From positions 992,001 through 1,056,000 of the forward strand of contig NW_020167531.1 of the NCBI RefSeq assembly GCF_001641265.1: DNA of 64,000 nucleotides. Direction: 5' to 3'. The notes beneath the pieces are model-generated. The model ran no database searches, was not told the origin of the DNA, and was given only the letters and a program-made list of their open reading frames with translations. The translations under genes and the position numbers were made by a program. Within the stretch, counting starts at the first letter, position 1; every line of letters begins with the position of its first letter. Of the stretch, positions 61,890 to 64,000 are shown one piece after another. The DNA comes from Pseudogymnoascus destructans. Lineage: Eukaryota > Ascomycota > Leotiomycetes > Thelebolales > Thelebolaceae.

Positions 61890-63089
61890 ATGACCCAACC
61901 ACGCAACCCAATCCTTATCGCCGGCGGCGGCATCTCCTCCCTCCTCCTTGCGCGCTCCCTCCTCCGCTCCTCCATCCCGTTCCTCCTCTTCGAGAACGAC
62001 GCCTCGTTGACCTTCCGCGCCCAGGGCTACCGCCTTCGCCTTTCGGCCGAGGGCCTCGACGCCATCGAGTTTGTCCTCGGACCCGATGCGTGGCAGCGCT
62101 TCTGGGACACGTGCGGAAAGACTGGAGGCGGGGGCCTTGGGACCGTGGATGCGCGGACGGGAGAGAAACTAGAGCCGCCGAAATCTGCTGATGGGAAGAA
62201 GTCTGTGACTCAGACCCTTGCGAGTCGCGATGGGAAGGTCGTGGGGATTTCGCGCGGGGATATGCGAAGGTTGTTTATGGAGGGATGCGAGGAGTTTGTG
62301 CATTGGTCGCATCACGTCACAGGCTATGGATTAACTGCCAATGGTGTCCACGCCATCTTTGCGGACGGCTCGAAGTCGGTGGAGGGATCTATGCTGATTT
62401 CTGGTGAGGGTATCCGTTCCAGCGTCGCCAAGCAGCTTTCGGGCGGGAAACTGAAGGTTTATGACACGGGCGCGAGAGGAATCCACGGACAGGCTCCAAC
62501 GACGGCATTCAAGAGGCTTGGAGAAGGCGTATGGATCCTCCTTGACGAATCTCACCCTAAGGGAAAAGTTTCCGTCATTACCAACGTCCGTCCGGACGAG
62601 ATGGACGATCCGTCCCTGAATTTCGGGTGGACCATGGTCGCCGAGCCTGGCATTGTCGCACCGCCTAACAATGATGATTCTACGATCGGCGCCCCAGCCG
62701 CCGATGTGGCCAAAGAGCTTACAGCTGACTGGCACCCGCGCTTTAAACCCCTTTTTGACGAGATGGTGTCCTCTGACGCGGCGTTCTGGAAAATTACTTG
62801 CTCGACCCCCACTGGTGTGCCGGAGTGGGAGAACCAGAACAGAGTAACTGTGATTGGAGATGCAGCGCATTCCATGACGCCTGCTGGGGGGATTGGGGCG
62901 AATACTGCGGTTAGGGACTCGGCGCTTCTTGGTAAATTGCTCGCTGAAGCGGGGGGTTATAAGGAGGGCGTGACAGCTGCGTATGAGAAGGAGATGAGGG
63001 TTTATGCTAGTGAGGCTGTCCAGGCGAGTTATGGGATGGCGAAGAATCAGATGGGGATTGTGATTGACGAAAATACGAAGACGTTGTGA
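61890..63089 (+). CDS. FAD-dependent monooxygenase
   Basis: An intact single-exon protein of 399 residues. The N-terminal dinucleotide-binding motif IAGGGISSLLLARSL (about residues 9-23) binds the ADP part of FAD. The second FAD motif GDAAHSMTPAGGIGAN (about residues 322-337) is the hallmark of the p-hydroxybenzoate hydroxylase-like group. These enzymes use NAD(P)H and O2 to hydroxylate aromatic or polyketide substrates, and the substrate here is unknown. No membrane segment is evident. There is no biosynthetic cluster around it. GC-rich codon use and the unbroken frame suggest a host gene. Confidence 0.92.
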   Translation: MTQPRNPILIAGGGISSLLLARSLLRSSIPFLLFENDASLTFRAQGYRLRLSAEGLDAIEFVLGPDAWQRFWDTCGKTGGGGLGTVDARTGEKLEPPKSADGKKSVTQTLASRDGKVVGISRGDMRRLFMEGCEEFVHWSHHVTGYGLTANGVHAIFADGSKSVEGSMLISGEGIRSSVAKQLSGGKLKVYDTGARGIHGQAPTTAFKRLGEGVWILLDESHPKGKVSVITNVRPDEMDDPSLNFGWTMVAEPGIVAPPNNDDSTIGAPAADVAKELTADWHPRFKPLFDEMVSSDAAFWKITCSTPTGVPEWENQNRVTVIGDAAHSMTPAGGIGANTAVRDSALLGKLLAEAGGYKEGVTAAYEKEMRVYASEAVQASYGMAKNQMGIVIDENTKTL

Positions 63090-63430
63090 GGGTGTGGGTG
63101 TTACCCAAGGGATCTATTAGATATATCACAGGCATATATTCCGCTCAACTCGGCGCAATTTATAACCAACAAATAGAAATATATTTCCACGTATTTCCAT
63201 ATTTTTCTTGTCACCTAGTCTCAAGTCCGTCGTACCTCCGACGCTGTCTCCATAACTACAGGCACACAAAAGCTTGATTTTAATGCTACGGCGTAAGGTA
63301 AACTGTATGTGGTGTGAGAACGGCGATGCAATCGTACTGCCGTGATGCATAATATTTCTCCAAATACCCATTGAATTAAATTACTCCCATTACCGCCAAA
63401 CAATTAATCTAAGCGCAACTCCATATAGTC
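63090..63430. other. Intergenic region
   Basis: 3-prime flank of the monooxygenase. No gene is seen. Confidence 0.4.
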
Positions 63431-63672
63431 CATCCAACCCTATTCGCTATCACTATGCCATTTTTCGAGCATCCGTCGAATCGCATGATGCCCATTTCCA
63501 GATGCCCTCCTTATAGCATTTTCATACTGCGCTTGTCCGTCGCCAAATATGTTTGCTCCAGCATTAAGCAGTTGAACCATGCCGACTCTTCCATGTTCGG
63601 CTGCTCCTTACAATGCCGTCCTCCCATCAATCTTCGCAGGCGGGGTATTGACGTCCGCCTCGTATTCTCATA
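63430..63672 (-). pseudogene. Ankyrin-repeat fragment
   Basis: The minus strand reads EADVNTPPAKIDGRTAL(stop)GAAEHG, then RVGMVQLLNAGANIFGDGQ and NAIRRASGNGHHAIRRMLEKW, about two ankyrin repeats with one stop. The N-terminal side is cut where gypsy sequence begins at about 63673. Confidence 0.7.
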
Positions 63673-63676
63673 AGGG

Positions 63677-64000
63677 ATGGGCACTTCCGAGAAACCCATG
63701 CATGGCAGCGTATTGTATAATCACGTACGAGAGGTCCTAGGACGCCTACGCAAGGCGAACCTATACGTAAAGCTCTCGAAGTGTGAGTTTAATGCTAAGA
63801 AGGTAGGCTTCCTTAGGTATATCGTCAAGGGGTTGCCATGGAGGACGACTACGTTGCTGCAATAGCTAAATGGCCTATACCTAGGACCCACCGACAGGTC
63901 TAGGTATTCCTTGGCTTTGCCAACTTCTACCGGCGTTTCGTCAAGCAATACTCCTCCATTGTGGCCCTAATGACAGGCCTTATGAAAGGAGCCAAAGCAG
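63677..64000 (+). pseudogene. Ty3/gypsy reverse transcriptase fragment, runs off the window
   Basis: The plus strand encodes HVREVLGRLRKANLYVKLSKCEF and VGFLRYIV, the thumb of reverse transcriptase. After a frame change comes VFLGFANFYRRFVKQYSSIVALM, the connection to RNase H. A TAG replaces CAG just before VFLGF at about 63902. The 5-prime part is missing at the junction with the ankyrin fragment. Confidence 0.88.

Overview
The window looks like a repeat-dense block of a filamentous ascomycete (Pezizomycotina) chromosome. Reasons: introns of 45-73 bp with CTAAC/CTAAT branch sites, fungal housekeeping genes (a BuGZ/ZNF207-like zinc-finger protein, a very long PhoD-like phosphatase, a kinesin-13-like motor, a DUF1772 membrane protein, an FAD monooxygenase), and many decayed transposons whose stop codons are mostly C-to-T changes (CGA to TGA, CAG to TAG), the pattern left by repeat-induced point mutation. 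I cannot name the species. I see no tRNA, rRNA or CRISPR array.

Layout. 1-2760: hAT relic split by a solo LTR. 3574-5491: kinesin-13-like gene with one frame break. 6060-12284: degenerate Tc1, nested LTRs, two gag relics and a chromodomain integrase. 12428-12922: a complete miniature LTR element (TRIM). 12928-14393: ankyrin fragments and a DUF1772 gene. 15166-17037: a pogo-like transposon. 17231-27967: gag-2 and MULE-1, each cut by the same LTR family and rearranged. 19766-21385: intact BuGZ-like gene, lying inside the rearranged segment. 28366-30342: broken kinase-Sel1-ankyrin gene. 30840-35808: PhoD-like gene. 36277-40497: an hAT-type transposon with an 8-bp target duplication that carries a histone H3-like gene. 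40529-51648: pogo-like and hAT elements, including a nearly intact pogo. 53937-60313: three MULEs nested inside each other, plus two solo LTRs and an intact pogo-like transposon. 61890-63089: FAD monooxygenase. The right edge is an ankyrin fragment abutting a gypsy reverse transcriptase.

The repeats are organised enough to read as history. I named five LTR families from their ends (LTR-1 to LTR-5) and verified 5-bp target duplications for many copies. Those duplications show that two LTR-1 copies (17391-18410 and 26936-27817) have exchanged flanks, which is the signature of an inversion of about 9-10 kb. Two LTR-4 copies show a second flank exchange. The most unusual single object is the hAT-type element carrying a histone H3-like gene with its own introns. 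Its tail has lost the lysines normally modified at positions 9, 14 and 18.
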